Source: Brevipalpus yothersi
Lineage: Eukaryota > Arthropoda > Arachnida > Trombidiformes > Tenuipalpidae
DNA length: 64,000 nucleotides
Direction of reading: 5' to 3'
NCBI GenBank assembly: GCA_003956705.1
Contig: QZCP01000017.1
Span: forward strand, 196,704 to 260,703
In this document: positions 14,484-29,251 of the stretch, one piece after another
How the letters are laid out: each line of letters starts with the position of its first letter
Numbering within the stretch: position 1 is the first letter of the stretch
Notes under the pieces: model-generated
The model's database searches: none
Told to the model about the DNA's origin: nothing
Seen by the model: the letters and a program-made list of their open reading frames with translations, nothing else
Program-made: the position numbers and the translations under genes

Positions 14484-15354
14484 CAGTTGCTTTCCGTGAT
14501 GTCTAATACATGTGTGTATGGCTAGTAAGAAGAAAAGAGAATCTATCTGAAAATGAGTTCACTAGAGAGAATGAGTGTGAAAAAAGAGAAAAAAAGTGGA
14601 TACAGAAGGAGAAAAGAAGTCTCTCTCTCTTTTTCTTCTCTTTTTATCTCAATGAGAAAGATTGCTCAAGACATGTTTCAACATTAATCGATTTCAACTC
14701 TCATGTTGTCATGTTCACTTGCTGTTATCCTCATCACATACAACACACACACATACTGTGGAAAAACCTTGCCTCCCAGGTAATTGGCTATGGATGAAAC
14801 CTTTCAAGCCTTTCGAGGTGACAATAAGAAGTGGACAAGACAGAGTGACTTTTACTGTACAACTGGCCAGTAAAATGTAAATGTTAACATTCAGTGCATT
14901 CTTGCCGATCGATGTTGTTGTCATCATCATCAGTTCCAAAATTTTTCTGATAAATTCTCATGGAATACACGTGGGCATGAATCAGAGTGAGGTAGCATCA
15001 TCTCTCTCTTTCTTCCTCACTTGAATTTCATCACTGCAATGAATAACAATCAGTTCCTATGCGGATGACAATAACACGATAACGCTATCTATGGAAGAAT
15101 TTGCTGGTAAAAATGGATCAAAATTTTTGTCCACAATATTGGATGGAAAATTTTGCCAGGAATGAATAATGTCACGTTTTGGTCATTCCATATGGCAAGG
15201 TTCATCAATCTTTCCTGGGCTGTAGTCAGTCTGTGAAGATTTCTTACTCTTTATTCCTTTCTTTCCCTCTTTCTTTCCACTGGGCGAGCAATATGATCAT
15301 CTTCCACTAGTCTCTAGTGGTCAAGTGACTTGGTCATCACCTCTGTTGATGATC

Positions 15355-15371
15355 GAGGAGAGAGAGAGAAA

Positions 15372-15453
<82 letters not shown>
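15355..15453. repeat. (GA)n microsatellite, long
   Basis: Purine tract of about 99 bases; the last 80 (from 15374) are pure GA. One of the longest dinucleotide tracts in the window. Confidence 0.95.
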
Positions 15454-15455
<2 letters not shown>

Positions 15456-18400
15456 AAGTTCACAGTTCTAGACTAGCACTAATGAAACTTGATGATGAGG
15501 TGTGACATAAAGAAATATATATATATTCTCACTCAATGAATACAGAATACTCTTGTAAGAATCTAAGCTGGATGAATGCTGGTCAAATCGACTTGGTGAA
15601 ATCAAATCCACTTCCGCATCATCCTCCATGGTTTCTTCTTATTCTTTCTACTCTTCTGTCTCTTAGAACTATTATTCTTTTGGTGTATTGTGTTCACTAA
15701 AATGGAAAATAATGAGAATAACCCAGACTTCTGGAGCGTTGCCGTTGAATAATCTGTTGGTTATGCTCGAAAGAATTGAATAGGAACGCAATCATGACTA
15801 TCAAATAACTTCTTTCTCCATTGCTGGTTCAGAGGATCAGTTTTTCCAGAAACTTATCTCATAAAAGAGAGGTATTTATCTCCCAAATACCTCCACGGAC
15901 ATTATATCTATCTGAAGATGATTCTGACAAGATGAATAGGGAATTACCGTTTTTTCTATCATCTAGCGAGATGAATCCCATAAGATATGAGAGTTTTATA
16001 CTGATTTTTATCTCCTTTGTTCTACTCAATCACGGTGATGATTGGTGTGCAAATGAATAGAATATTTGAGCTTGATAAGATTAAATATCATGAATCTACA
16101 AGAACTTGGCTGATCGAAGACGATTGTTCAGATGAATTCCTACCCTTCATCATCTATCTTCCGATTACTATTAAAACTGTAACCTCATCAAAAAGGATTC
16201 CCTTCGATCAGAATACCATATGTATCTGATCGAAACTAAAATGACCAGAATTAGAGAAACTTTCACGCTCCAGATAGGTTCGAGTATGGTGGATATATGT
16301 ACATGTGTGCGTGAAAATCATTTGAGCTTACCAATTTATATATGAACTGATAAACTGATAATTAGCTCAACTATAATTGACTATCAACCATGTCCAACGT
16401 GTCCAATACAGAGAAGGATTAAGCTTTCACATAGTATCATTATATAGTGAGGATGGCTGAAAAAAAATCTTCTTCCACTCAAATACGTGCTCAACTTGCC
16501 AAGACTCCTGTTATTGAGGTTTTGTTTTTTCTCATACTTTGCATGAGTTTGTGTTGAAACTTCCGTGATAATAGTACAGTAGTATAGTATAGTAGTGACA
16601 CTCATTAGTTTCAATCTAATGATCATCAACATTTTAGTTATCAACAATCAAGCAGTTTCAGGGAATTATTTGATCTTGGTGAATCAACTTCTCCAGCCAT
16701 AAGTTAAATAAAGTAACATTCACCTCTAATATATCTGAGACACAGCTTCAATGTGTTTCGGATTTCATTTGAGCTATGCAAACAGTGGAAGATCATTAGT
16801 GATCCACCACATCACTTTCATCCCTAAGAGAGTCATTAGAGATGATTTTATATGTCAAATCAGGAACTTAGTATAAATCTTTCCACTGGTTTCTATCTCT
16901 CTCTCTCACTCACTCTTTGATTTCGATTCATATCTTTTCGGACAATGTCCGGTTGCGTGAGTAGAGAGTAAAATAAGTGAGAATTTTCTCTGGTCAGTAG
17001 TGAATTGTTCCCTCCATTAACCGATGGTCGATCGAATGGCCACTTTCTCTGTCTTACTTATAGTTCATTGGATATGAAAAAGTATCCAGTCACGGAAAAT
17101 GAATATAACAGCTTGAGGAGATTCTTTTGAGAGTGTCACGAAGAACTAGTTGAATACACACACATTTTCAACATTGGAAACTTGCTGTATTCCCTCAGCC
17201 AACCAATGGGTCTAAAATCTATACCAAGAGAAGCTTCACTTTATCTAGATTGTCAAAATTTTGGATGAGAACAGGATTCAAAGTGGAATAGAATATCTCT
17301 CATGGATTGATAAGTTCATCCTCTCACCTTTTTCCCAGGCTTGTTTTGAAGAACTCCTTGAGAAGTAGAAAGCTACCTTCACTTCAAGCTGTTCAATATC
17401 ATGAAAATTCTCAGAAACAATTGTAATGTTGATTATAATCTGGTGTCAAATGATCTCAAGAGAGATTGTGTCTATGTTCTGAAGAGTGCTGGATTCATTC
17501 TTCTCCGATAGAAGTGTACTGGTAAACTTATTTTGAGTCACTTTCGTGGGGCTGAACATGAAGTTTCAGTCGAACATACACTCAGAGTAGTGATCCATAG
17601 AAGACATACACATACCTACAGAATGGAATGGAAATTGCAAGTTTATTGGCGGGAAAATGTTCAGATAAATCCCATAGAATATGGAATTTGTCCATCTTAT
17701 GGATAGTCAGTTAGAATCAAGTAGGCTATGCTGTTGGCTTGTTCTTGTTCACATGGCGTGTTGATCATATCATGGTACAATAAAACATAAGAGAACAGTC
17801 AATTGCAGAGTTTGAATCTGTGTGTCGATAACTTCCCAAACTATCATAATGTCACTTGAACACCCCCAAAATGATCATCATTCTTCTATGTGAGAGAAAA
17901 ATGGTCTCTGAGGTACATTAGTTTTTCGATTTTTCGCTACAACAATCTCAACTCATTCCTATCTCTCTCTGTCCTGACTTGAGCGTCAAGCTCAAAAATT
18001 GAAAATACAGCAATTACCGGAATAGACCATATTCTATCTTCTCGAAAAGTACAGAGAAAGAAAGAGAGAGAAAGTCATTACTTTTTCTCACTACATACTA
18101 GGACCATATACCTGTGGGCTTGTAGAAGTGCTCTTTTCTTTCTTCGCTAGATTTCACCAAAATAAGATTAGTTGGCCCGAAAAGTTCACTTGAATTGATT
18201 TACTTTCTTACAGTTATGTGGTCAATAAGTCAGTTCAGCTCATCAGATACTTTTGGCTTGAATTACATTCATATATAGATATTTTTTCGAATCTATCTCT
18301 ATTCAATGATCTTTTGTAACGTATAATATTAGCCAGCATCTAGTGGGGATGATCTATGGGCAATATTAGGTGGAAAAAAGAGAGGATGCTCATTGAATTG

Positions 18401-20190
18401 CTGATTGAAAGGGATATATTGAGCTCTTCTCACATCTAGCTGATGACTTCCTATTCTAATTGTAATTTATTATTACAACCAATTCACAGATTGTTCATTA
18501 TCTGATTCTCTCCATCTGACCACATTTATACTCAAGTGAGGTTCATGGGAACTTTTTATTCTCATGATCGGTGTACAGTTTCATCAGTGATGCTACATCT
18601 CGATTCCTGTCAAATTCTGATGATATGAATGGAGAGGGAAAAGAAAAATTTTCGAAAAGTATCAGACATACCAGAAACCCTGGAGCAGGGATGAAATTAT
18701 CCAAAGAAGTGTATCAAAAGATTTGCTCTAGATACCAGAAGATTGGTGAGAAACACAATCCCTCAAATTTAGCAAGTAATTCAACCTACTCTCACTTGGA
18801 TTTCGTTCTTTTTCTCTCTTTTCCCTTCCTCAAAGTGATCTTACAGCATGAAAAGGTATCGTTGAATGTTGGAATTTTGCTTTTTCCAACATTTCTCTCT
18901 TTTTCTCCCTCTCTCTTTCCATTTTCTTTCTCTATTCCTTTCTATCTTTCACACTCTTAAACTCTCTGGACCATGCCTCTCATTCCCTGGACCATTCATT
19001 GGGAAATGGAATCGAAGAATTGGTCAGAGGAAATAAAAAGTAGTAGAAGGAATGAAACTTCTTCTCAGTATTCTCATTGTTTGATGAAGCTAAATCCTGA
19101 AGAAGAAGAGGAAAATGTTGCTCACAGTAAACAACTTCTGGTGAAGGAAATGAAAAATCTAATTGTTCAAACCAACAGCTTCTGGCCATTTCTTCAGATG
19201 TACTGAGTGAACAAGATTTGTTCATCTCATCGATTTTTGCTTTTTAATCAACTGTCAAATAAATGGCCCACTTTCTAATGGTAACCAATGAACATTTGGA
19301 CAACATTGGCTTAAAAATTGGAAGCTTTTTAGGGCTTCATTTTGGGTTATTCGACAATTTTTGGGCTCAATTTTGGTGTGACTTGGGCATCACAATTTCA
19401 ACTGAACTCACTTTTTTCAATTTTTTCTTACTTTCTCTCACATGAATCTTTTCTACTTCTCTTCTCTTATGCCGACCTTTTCATCATCAAATTCAAGCTT
19501 TTCCCTTTTTTTACTTCTAACAAAATCAATGACAAACCCAGAATAATCAACATCTAATGCTCATTACACTGGCATCAATTTAACATTCACCGGAGCTTAA
19601 TATACTGGGCTTTCTCGTACTAAACCAACCCATTCTCGCCACTTTTAACTATCCAATCGAGAATCAAAACTGTTCCTCTCTGCTCCAACTCATCTTTCCT
19701 TTTGCCTTCATCACCGTGTTCACATGATATACATATACTGTTATCAGGAGCAAAATGAATATTCATTCGCTCAAAACTAATTTCCCGACCATTAGGTGTT
19801 TACGAATGGGTAGCTCGAGTGTTCATCATCCCGATGAATGTAGCAAATGTACATGTACATGTATATTTGAATTGGAATTAAAAGCTCACCGTGCGATTTG
19901 CGATGCAGAGCTCAATCGCCTTAGGGAAGGTAGGAGAGGAAGAGGAGAAAGAGAGAAAGTGGGGAAGAAAATCAGAATCAGAATGATAAGATGACAGAGA
20001 GAATAAGAATGAATCGGAAGCTAGGAGCTCAGATAACAGGAAACGGAATTTGCATGAGTATATGAGATTCATTGGATATATTCGAATTTGAAAGGGTTAG
20101 ACAGATAGATAGATATATGCATACTACACATATAAATTAGAGGAAAGCTCATTTAAGCACATCTTTGTTTCTACTGCCATCAAAAACAAT

Positions 20191-20191
<1 letters not shown>

Positions 20192-20237
<46 letters not shown>
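20192..20237. repeat. (TC)n microsatellite
   Basis: Uninterrupted TC tract of about 46 bases, roughly 950 bases upstream of the first recognised exon of the NWD-type gene. Confidence 0.95.
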
Positions 20238-20239
<2 letters not shown>

Positions 20240-21183
20240 ACTAACCTTGTTTCTTCTCATCATTCAGCTTTTGATGATGATCACCCAAACTTTCGAGCAG
20301 AGCTTTGATACATAGACCATAGATCAGTGAGTAAGTAAAAGAGGGAGAGAGAGATAGAGAGACCGTTAAATGGATGAAAAGATAAAAGCATAATAACAAC
20401 TTTACCCATGCTATTATGTTATGAGACTATGATTTTGCAATAGCAAATATGCATGATATTTTGTTATGCCATCCGCGAATGGTTGTTACTTACCAATTTG
20501 ACTTCCATTCCATTCATCCATCTGCTTTCTCTGTTACTCACCTACTTTGGTAGATATTGATCGGAGAGACAAGAGTCGACAAGTCACAGAGTATATCATT
20601 TTATTATGTTTTTAAGCTACAATGATTCTTACGTAAATCCCGCTAAAAGCTTGACTCAAGCTTGATGGGCTTGGGAGTGATGTAATTTTCATATTGATCA
20701 AAGTATAGGGTTTTGACGATTAAATTGAAGGCTCTCATGATATTAGTGCATCTTGAATGGAGGAAAGTGAGAGGATAAATTTCATGCTCATGGTATACAA
20801 GTTATTTTATACTTTTTTGTTGAATCTGGGAACAGGCAGTTTTTGAAGGAGCCTTTTTCCAATCCTGATTCCTTGTAATAAATTCTGCATACTTGTCGAT
20901 TCTATGTTTGGACAAAATTCGAAATGAGCATAGAAAGCTGATTTGATCAGAGAGAACCTGTGGAAATTCCATGAAAAAAAATGTTCAATACCTTGATATA
21001 ATAAAAATAATAAAAATGAAAGGAGCATTGGCCTCAAAATTGTTGATGATTATGATGGCAAACTATTGAAGTAGCATTCTTAAGCGGAGAGAAAAAAATA
21101 TTTGACGAGCCCTCTCTATTACTATGATAAATTTCAATTCTCTCATATATATGTGTGTGTGTATTCTTTCTTAACTTTTACAG

Positions 21184-24100
21184 GTTCTCCAGAATCAAGA
21201 GAATGCTGAGAAGCGATCTCGAAAAGACTCTTTTGACATTCTACGGGAAATAGATGAAATATGGTACCATTTACTGGAAAGTGGGGACATTCATAAGCTC
21301 AAAACTCAAGCCATTCTCAATATTGACTTCATCATGGCCTCAGTTCGCAGTTCATCTATCAGCTATCTTCGATCCATGCTCGAATTGGTTCGAGGTAGTG
21401 TATTGGATTGGGAAATTGATCTTATGTATTATATGACCAAACAATCGGTGAACATAGTTTCCCAAAATACTGACCAACTAGCTACCGAAATTTTACTTTG
21501 GTTACGACCTTTTGCAACTGCCATTGATGATGTGAACACAACAAATAAATTATACACATCACGTGAAAAGCAATATCTTGATCTACTGGTAAAGGGAACA
21601 TATGATTGGTGCAATAGATATTCATCATCAATGCTTATACCAACAAGCTCATGGCTTCATTTACCCCTGCCAATGCAAGTATCTGTGATAAATTGTCCAT
21701 TCAACGTAGCACAAGCGATCGTATCTGTTGATCATCAGAATCTTATATTTTGCAATGCCAAAAGTATACACTTCTTCAATTTAGCAACCAAAACTCTTCT
21801 CAAATCTGTGGAAGGTAGAGTACAATTATTACATAAACCTTTACCTTGCTCTTTTCAATTTCTATCCAGTATTGTACAGTTCAGCTGACTATTTCGTAAA
21901 GTTCTATTGTACACCATTTCGATTTTTTTTCTTCTTGTCCAACTTTCTGGTATCTATATGATGTGTGTACGTGTCTTGGGGGCAGTTGAATCTTGTGAGC
22001 TGAAAAGATTCACTGAATTCTGAACATCATTACCGTAGTTGAATCGAGTGTAGGTGATCAGAATGGAAAAGAGAGATAATCGGAATTGGCTTACATGGCT
22101 TGTATATTCTCAGTTCTCCAATCGTTTTGAATGTTCTCTCTCTCTCTCGACCAAACTTTCTATTCAACTTTCACCACACTATACATGTACTATTCATTTC
22201 TAAATCGATCGCTTTTCAATCACTTCAGGCCACAAAGAAACCATTACGTGCCTTCATATTTCCGATTCTGGGCGATATCTGGTCACTGGTAGTGAGGATA
22301 CATCACTAATACTGTGGGAACTGGGTTATGACGGATCGATTGAGTGTAACATCAAGTATCGTATGTCGTAAGTGTATTCCACTAATGCTTGAAATTGAAT
22401 CTATGTGATGCCTACCATTACTATTGAGGCTCATAAATCATACAGAATAATAATAATAATATTCGTTCGATATATATCCATTGATTCTCTCTGCCTCACT
22501 TCACTCTATGAACAATTTGATTTTAAGAGAGGGAAGGGAAAATATTTTTTAAATATTTACAAATTCATAGATTCAGACATCACTTGTTCATCACATGTAT
22601 GAGCCCTTGCTTTTCTTTTTCGATATTCTTTTCTCATCCATCTTCAATCATTCATAAACTTTCTCATATTTTTCCTTATTTGATCATCATGTAAAACAAT
22701 AGCTTCAGCTCGATCGATTTGCAATTGTAAAGCATTTCAAAATTTAATCACAATCTCAAATTTCCAAGGATCTGAATTTGACAGATATATGGGCTTACAA
22801 ACTGACCAATGTTTTCCACTTAAATCATAAGTATTGATCACAATACAGTCAATTCATTTTGAAGAGACCAAAATTTCGGAATGAGTGAAACGGTTTTCGG
22901 ATTGAGTAAACTGAATTCACTGTATACTCGATATTAAGCATAGAGGATCATTTACAAGGCATCTTGGTGAAAACTAGCTAAAAACAATCAGATCAAAATT
23001 AATTTAATGATTATCTTTCAGACATCATGTGGCTGGAGTCCTGTGTACCACGATCACTCATTCAGAAGAATATATCTTAAGTGGATCAGAGATTGGTGCT
23101 GTATGTGTGGTCAGATTGGAAACTGGACATCTTGTTGGTCGATTGGAGCATCATCGAGGAATGATCACCTGTATTGCCGTCAATTCGGAAGATGATATAT
23201 TTGCAACCGGCTCAACGGACAGTAGTGTTACCATATGGTCTCTGGAAACTTTTTGTGTGCTCAATCAAATATTTTTGCCTAAGCCTATTCTCCACATGGA
23301 CATCTCTCTGGATTCTACCTTCCTGATGCTTGCCTTGGAAAATAACAAAGTACACCTTCGAGCTTTGACAACTGGTTCAGAGATCCATATTCTTCAGGTA
23401 AATTGGCTTCCAGTGGATATTTACTTATAGGCACCTTGATATACTCATATCCACAAACATACTCAAGATTCTATTGCCATGTTATCTGAGAAGGGAGAGA
23501 GTAAGAGATGGATGGAAAACATTTTCAGAAAAAGAAAATCTTGCTAGAAATCGAAATAGGATGCGTTTTCAAATATTGAATAGGAAAAAACATTAGAGAG
23601 AGAGAAGAAGAAAAAGTTTACGATATTGGTCCACATTGATTGCCATAGGGAAGCTGATTTCGAAAGCTCAAAATTTCTCTTACTATTGTGAAATGCGTAT
23701 GTGTGATATCATGCTTCTGGACGAAACCCTTAAATCAAATTTTTCCGATATCAGGAAGAAAAAGAAAAAAGCTCACGCTGAACTTTTTGGTATTGAGTTG
23801 AAAGGTATTCGACTAGAGAGAAGTTGGAATGGAAAACAAACCTACTTTTCGACACTTGTACTGACAGCAAAGTGCCCTTAGGAAATGGGTGGCAATGATG
23901 ATGATACGAATAAGATCATGTGTTGATATCATATTGTTAACTTTATGTTGATAGAATGCAACAAGAACAACTTTTCTACTCGAAACACATTTGAATACCA
24001 ATTCAGGAGATGAAATACATATATTTTCTCTCTCTTTCTCTCTGAGCATAACCTCTCTCGATTCCATCTTTTGGGTGTGTGTGTGTGTGTGTGTGCTAGA

Positions 24101-24345
24101 AAATACATTTTGTAGAGAATATATATTCTTCATGATGCTCCATAAAAGAGCCTAAAGGGGTTGTGAGTTGAAATCTGAGGAGTCAAGCGTACTTTTTGTT
24201 GTTTGATACATCATATTTTTTCCCAAAGTACAATCTGAACAATCTCTGAGGAAATGCTTGGAATTTTTTCTCTCTTCATCTTCTTATCCACTGGCTTTCC
24301 CGTTATTCTGAGTCAATCACTTTTTGCCTTATTCTTTCTACATTT

Positions 24346-24421
<76 letters not shown>

Positions 24422-27400
24422 ATCAGATCCAATTTTCCTTCTTTCACATGGAAATTGTATGTAGATAAATGAAATTCACTTCAAGCATCACTAAAAAATA
24501 GGCTCCATTGGCGATACAGAATTTTAAATCTTTTTTCTCAATCTACTTTCCAAATGCCATACACTGTGTTCGCTTTCCAACATTTCTCATTCAAAACCTT
24601 CGCTTCAACGGAAATCTTGGCAATGATTGACCCCTCAATGATTCCATGAATTTTTTCTTCGAATCTAGTGAATAATTCAGAAAAAGATTTCATGAAATAA
24701 GCGAAATTTTTTCCATCTATTCTGAGAATCACTCTTTCCTCTCTCTCTCTCTCTGTGGATGAAGGCAATGCTCAAAATGCTACATATTTTTATGTTCTTG
24801 ATTATCTTTTCTTCAGGAACATCATGGTAATGCGATCATCAGTTTTCTCAAATTCGCCTGGGATAGTAGCCGAGCAATATTGGGAACTGGGGATGGAAAA
24901 TTGCACATATACGATGTCCATTCAGCTCACCTGTTGCAAACACTTTCATCTCATCAGGACATGATAACATCTATAATAAGTACACCATGTGATAAATATC
25001 TTATCACTTGTGGTACTAGTAAAGTGATTTTATGGAATTTTTATGCACGAAAAAAAGTTGACTCAGCATTGGGCATGTTTTCACCATCGGAGACCAATGG
25101 AACCGGAACCAATAGTGTTGTACCATGTAGGTTATCGAATTTAAATCGAACTGGTAATCAGAATCAAATTTTACCATCACTACGAGTACAATCGTTCAGA
25201 ATGAAACGCTCAGAACACCATCAGGACACCATTAACTGTGTTGCAGTTAGTCGTGATGGCTCTTATGCGGTTACAGGTAAGTGTTTTGCGTATGTGTAGG
25301 GGGAAAAAATTCATCTCTCTCCAATTTCTATTCACTTTGGTTAAGAAGATTATTGATTTGATTTGATAGCAAAAGCATATTGAAAGTGTGTACACTTTTT
25401 TTAAGCTTTATTCACTAATGTGTTTGCTGGATAAAGAATATGATAAAACATCTCTCTCCATCTTTGTGTTGAATGGGTAGATTCATGTTGAGCAAAAGAT
25501 TTATACATATGATTTGAATTCTGGGAAAAGAGCTGAATTTGTGATTATTTTATCGAAAAATTTATTTCAATGAGAGTCTGAACCTATTCCTCTCTTATCT
25601 CGAGAGAATTTTTTTCTAGACGAAAAATATGTTCAAATCAATTCGAAAATGTTGACGGTGAAAATGTTTCAAATGAATCGCTCATCAGAATGTTCATCAG
25701 ATGGCAGCATTCAGATTAGAATATATTCCTGGGTTGAAAGAACGAAAAAGGAATTGAATTAACTTTTCCTTTTAACTTGGTGAACTTGTAGGAGTATAAG
25801 TTCGTTCTATTCCGATAAAATCAGTGTTCGATTCTCATGAGAGAGATAGAATAAAGAGAATGCACTTACACATGATCAAACTTCATGATGAGCTCAGGGG
25901 ATTTGTAAAACCCTTGATGATTACCATAATCCATTGGTTGATGGTACATCAAATGACCTTATTTACCATCGTTTTTACGAGTGTCACGATTTGTAATTGC
26001 TCAGATGACAGACTAATATCCAGTCTAACCACGAGTCAAAACATGTTTATGGCCTTTTGCCTGTACTAGTACTGTTAACTACTATTTTCTCAGAACTTTT
26101 ATTGCTCATGATTTTTTCTTTTCGATATACAACAAGCTTATCAGCCAAGAAAGTCCCACATTCTGTACTATTCTCATTTTCTGGCAGAAAATTTTATACC
26201 CTTTTCTTACCCTATTCTGGTGAATGTTCCATTAGTTTCGATTTCAAGCAGACGGTACCAAATGATCATGAAAATGATAAGAAGAAAAATTCAAAAGAAT
26301 AATCCATACAATGGAAAAAGAATAGAGAAAAAAATTTTAATGATGCTTCCAGCGATTTGAGGCTCAATATCAGAGAGAAAGGAAGCGGAAAAGTTCTCTC
26401 TTTTTTTTCGACTAAAATAAAACAAATATTTATGCATCAATTTGATTTCAATTTTGCCTTTAGGTGCTCGTGATTGTCTGGTTAAAGTCTGGAATCTATC
26501 TACTCGTGATATTCATGCTACTTGGAATGGCCATGAGGGTTCGATAACTTGTGTTGCTTTCGCGCCAAACGGATTCTTCTGTGTTTCAGGTTCAGAAGAT
26601 AAGACTGTTCGAGTGTGGAGTTTAACGTTGGGATTCAAAGTTTTCGTGTTCAATGAACATCAGAGCTGCCTAAATTCAGTGTTTGTGACCAATGATTCGA
26701 AAAAAATTCTCTCCATAGACACTCAGGGCTACTATCGTCTGTGGCAAGCGGATTCCGGAAATCAGATATTAACCGTGGCCAAACAGATCAATAAAGTGAT
26801 GATGTTTGGTAATATGGTGTTCATTGTTGGAGGAAAGAATGATAACAGGTAGGAGTGATTGAACATATATATACACACACGCTTATATATATATATTCAA
26901 TCAACTGGTATGCAACAAAAAGTTATGCCAAAGATTGACAATTCAATCAGAGAGATTCTGATTGTGTGTGTATATATGTATGTGTTCCTTCTATTCTGCC
27001 AATATTCCACTTACACTGACTACTGAGGTTATTGGGAAAATGATGGAAAATAAGAAAAATATTTTCTGTTACATATATCTCTCTATTTGTTCCATATTTT
27101 CTATACACTACATTTCTCTCAGCAAATATGAACTATGAAATTACGATCAATTTATCCAATTTTCTTGATAAATCTGTTGCAATCTTCCTCACATGTACAC
27201 ACTCACACACAATAGACAGAAATCTTTCATCTTCAATATTGTTCTGTATATACCTTTGATTGAATTCTTTCTCTTTTTCAATTCTTTCCTCTTCTTTGAT
27301 TCAATCGATCCACAGTCTACGATATTGGTCAGTTTTTGAGCCTGAAATCGAAAAACTTGTATCTCATTCCGAGCCAATCACTTGCTACACATGTACATAT

Positions 27401-28482
27401 GATAATAAAACGATAATCACTGGTTCCCAAGATATGTCTCTGAAAGTGTGGGAAGTATCGAGTGGCAAGTTAACCCAAGTTTTGGTTGGCCATGAAGAAT
27501 CCATATCATGTGTTGTGTCCACTCCTCTATGCAAATCAGTGGTTGTATCGGGATCTCAAGATTGTAATCTTATTGTTTGGGATACCATGACCGGTAATGT
27601 GACCTTCACTCTCACTGGTCACACTGCTAATATTATAAATGTGGCTGTCTCAATTGATGGAATAATTGCAATATCAGCATCCGAAGATAATACCCTGATG
27701 GCTTGGAATATAGGGCACACTGGACAGAGGATTGCTGTGTTGGACATTCATCATACGATGACGTCCATTAAGACATCGTTGAGCTTGAATCAAGTGGTGA
27801 TACAATTGAAGAGTAGCAATCTACTTCCAATCATAAAGTTCCATAATAATCCATCTAAAGTGACCACACTTGAACTGGCACCGGGTGCATCCAGTTTAGA
27901 TGATAAGTTGTCACCTCATCTGAAAGGATTATTAGGTGAGGACTACAATATTTCGATAAATAAATGAATCATGGTCAATTCTAGATCAATCGTATGTGAG
28001 TGTGTAAGATAATCGACAATCTTTCCGATCGATTGCCAATACTATTAGCAGAACACTTTTTTATCTTCCTGTCTCTCTCTCTTCCTCTCTTCTATTCTTT
28101 CATCAATCTCTGCTACCCACTTGAATACCAATTCAACCAACACATCAGTTAAATTGGTTTCATCTCTCAGCTCATCATTATCACCGCCATAATATATATT
28201 CTGAAAATCGAATTGAAACCTTTCATCTGGATTTATCATTGATCTACTAACAGCTTGTCTGAATAGCTCTCAATTAATTGTGTGTTCATCTTAAATCTCA
28301 ACTTATCCAATGCCATTCACCCTTCCCTTTCTTATTGAGACTCCTAAATTGTTCCACTAAACGAATCATTGCTTCTCTCTCTCTTTCTCTCTCTTTTCAT
28401 GCCTGATTTGCAAATCATGAATATACTTTGCAATATATAACAGCTATCATCATCGTCAGCATTACTATTTTATCTTTCTCTC

Positions 28483-28561
<79 letters not shown>

Positions 28562-29188
28562 TTGACAATCGCTACAGTTTCCATTTCTCCATTTGATGGC
28601 ATGTTATTAGGTATTCACATCATCGAGACTCATTATTTATAAATCTTTGTTTACCTTTCTTTTAATGGATCGATGAATGACCGATGCAAAAAAAGGTGAT
28701 TCAATGGCTTTTCATTCATCAATAATATGCATGTTGTATATGTAGTATGATAGGGAGAAGAAAGAGAATTCTTTTTCTCACCATAAGAGAGGGAAAAAAT
28801 TTTTCTTCTGGTGATAAATTTTTCATACAACATATCGACAGTTGCATACACACGCAACATTTATAAATGAACACACACACACAAACACACATTCACCGTT
28901 CATTTTCATACAGACATATATATATATAAATAAATATATGCAAAAATTCCCATGCAGAATAGAACGATTTGAGACAAGTGTAATATGCAGGCAAACGTCA
29001 ATATGCAAACGAGCTATTAACTTTCTTAATATATTATCTTACAATAGGGCGGTGGCATTAGTAAGTGGACTGATATGTTTACCTGTAAAAGAATCATTTT
29101 CTTTTGATTCTTCTCTCTCTTTCTTCAAGGCTTTCTCTCACTTTAAAATTTTTCAGACCTCTTGATTGTTCCAGATTTTTGTATATTC

Positions 29189-29251
<63 letters not shown>

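Larger units (their letters stand above)
1..21183. other. Long stretch without an assignable gene
   Basis: I find no gene here that I can name. The sequence is AT-rich with (GA)n/(TC)n tracts (883-917, 1092-1119, 8470-8521, 9979-10045, 14421-14479, 15355-15453, 20192-20237), a foldback element (13822-13996) and ordinary low-complexity intergenic or intronic DNA. A few short open stretches are bounded by plausible splice sites (3007-3161, 3415-3514, 3977-4066, 18579-18744, 19796-19929) and are described as findings only. Because the NWD-type gene that starts coding visibly at 21184 must have 5' exons, at least part of this stretch is probably its introns. Confidence 0.6.

Noticed and set aside
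14776..14876. Short frame reading CLPGNWLWMKPFKPFE... with possible donors
   Set aside because: Fewer than 40 codons, no acceptor that fits clearly, and no recognised similarity.
15821..16060. Plus-strand 79-codon frame with a hydrophobic stretch
   Set aside because: Begins at a non-ATG codon, lacks clear splice boundaries at both ends and has no recognised motif.
18973..19206. Plus-strand 77-codon frame rich in Glu, Ser and Asn
   Set aside because: No convincing splice partner or family match; the length is within chance for this base composition.
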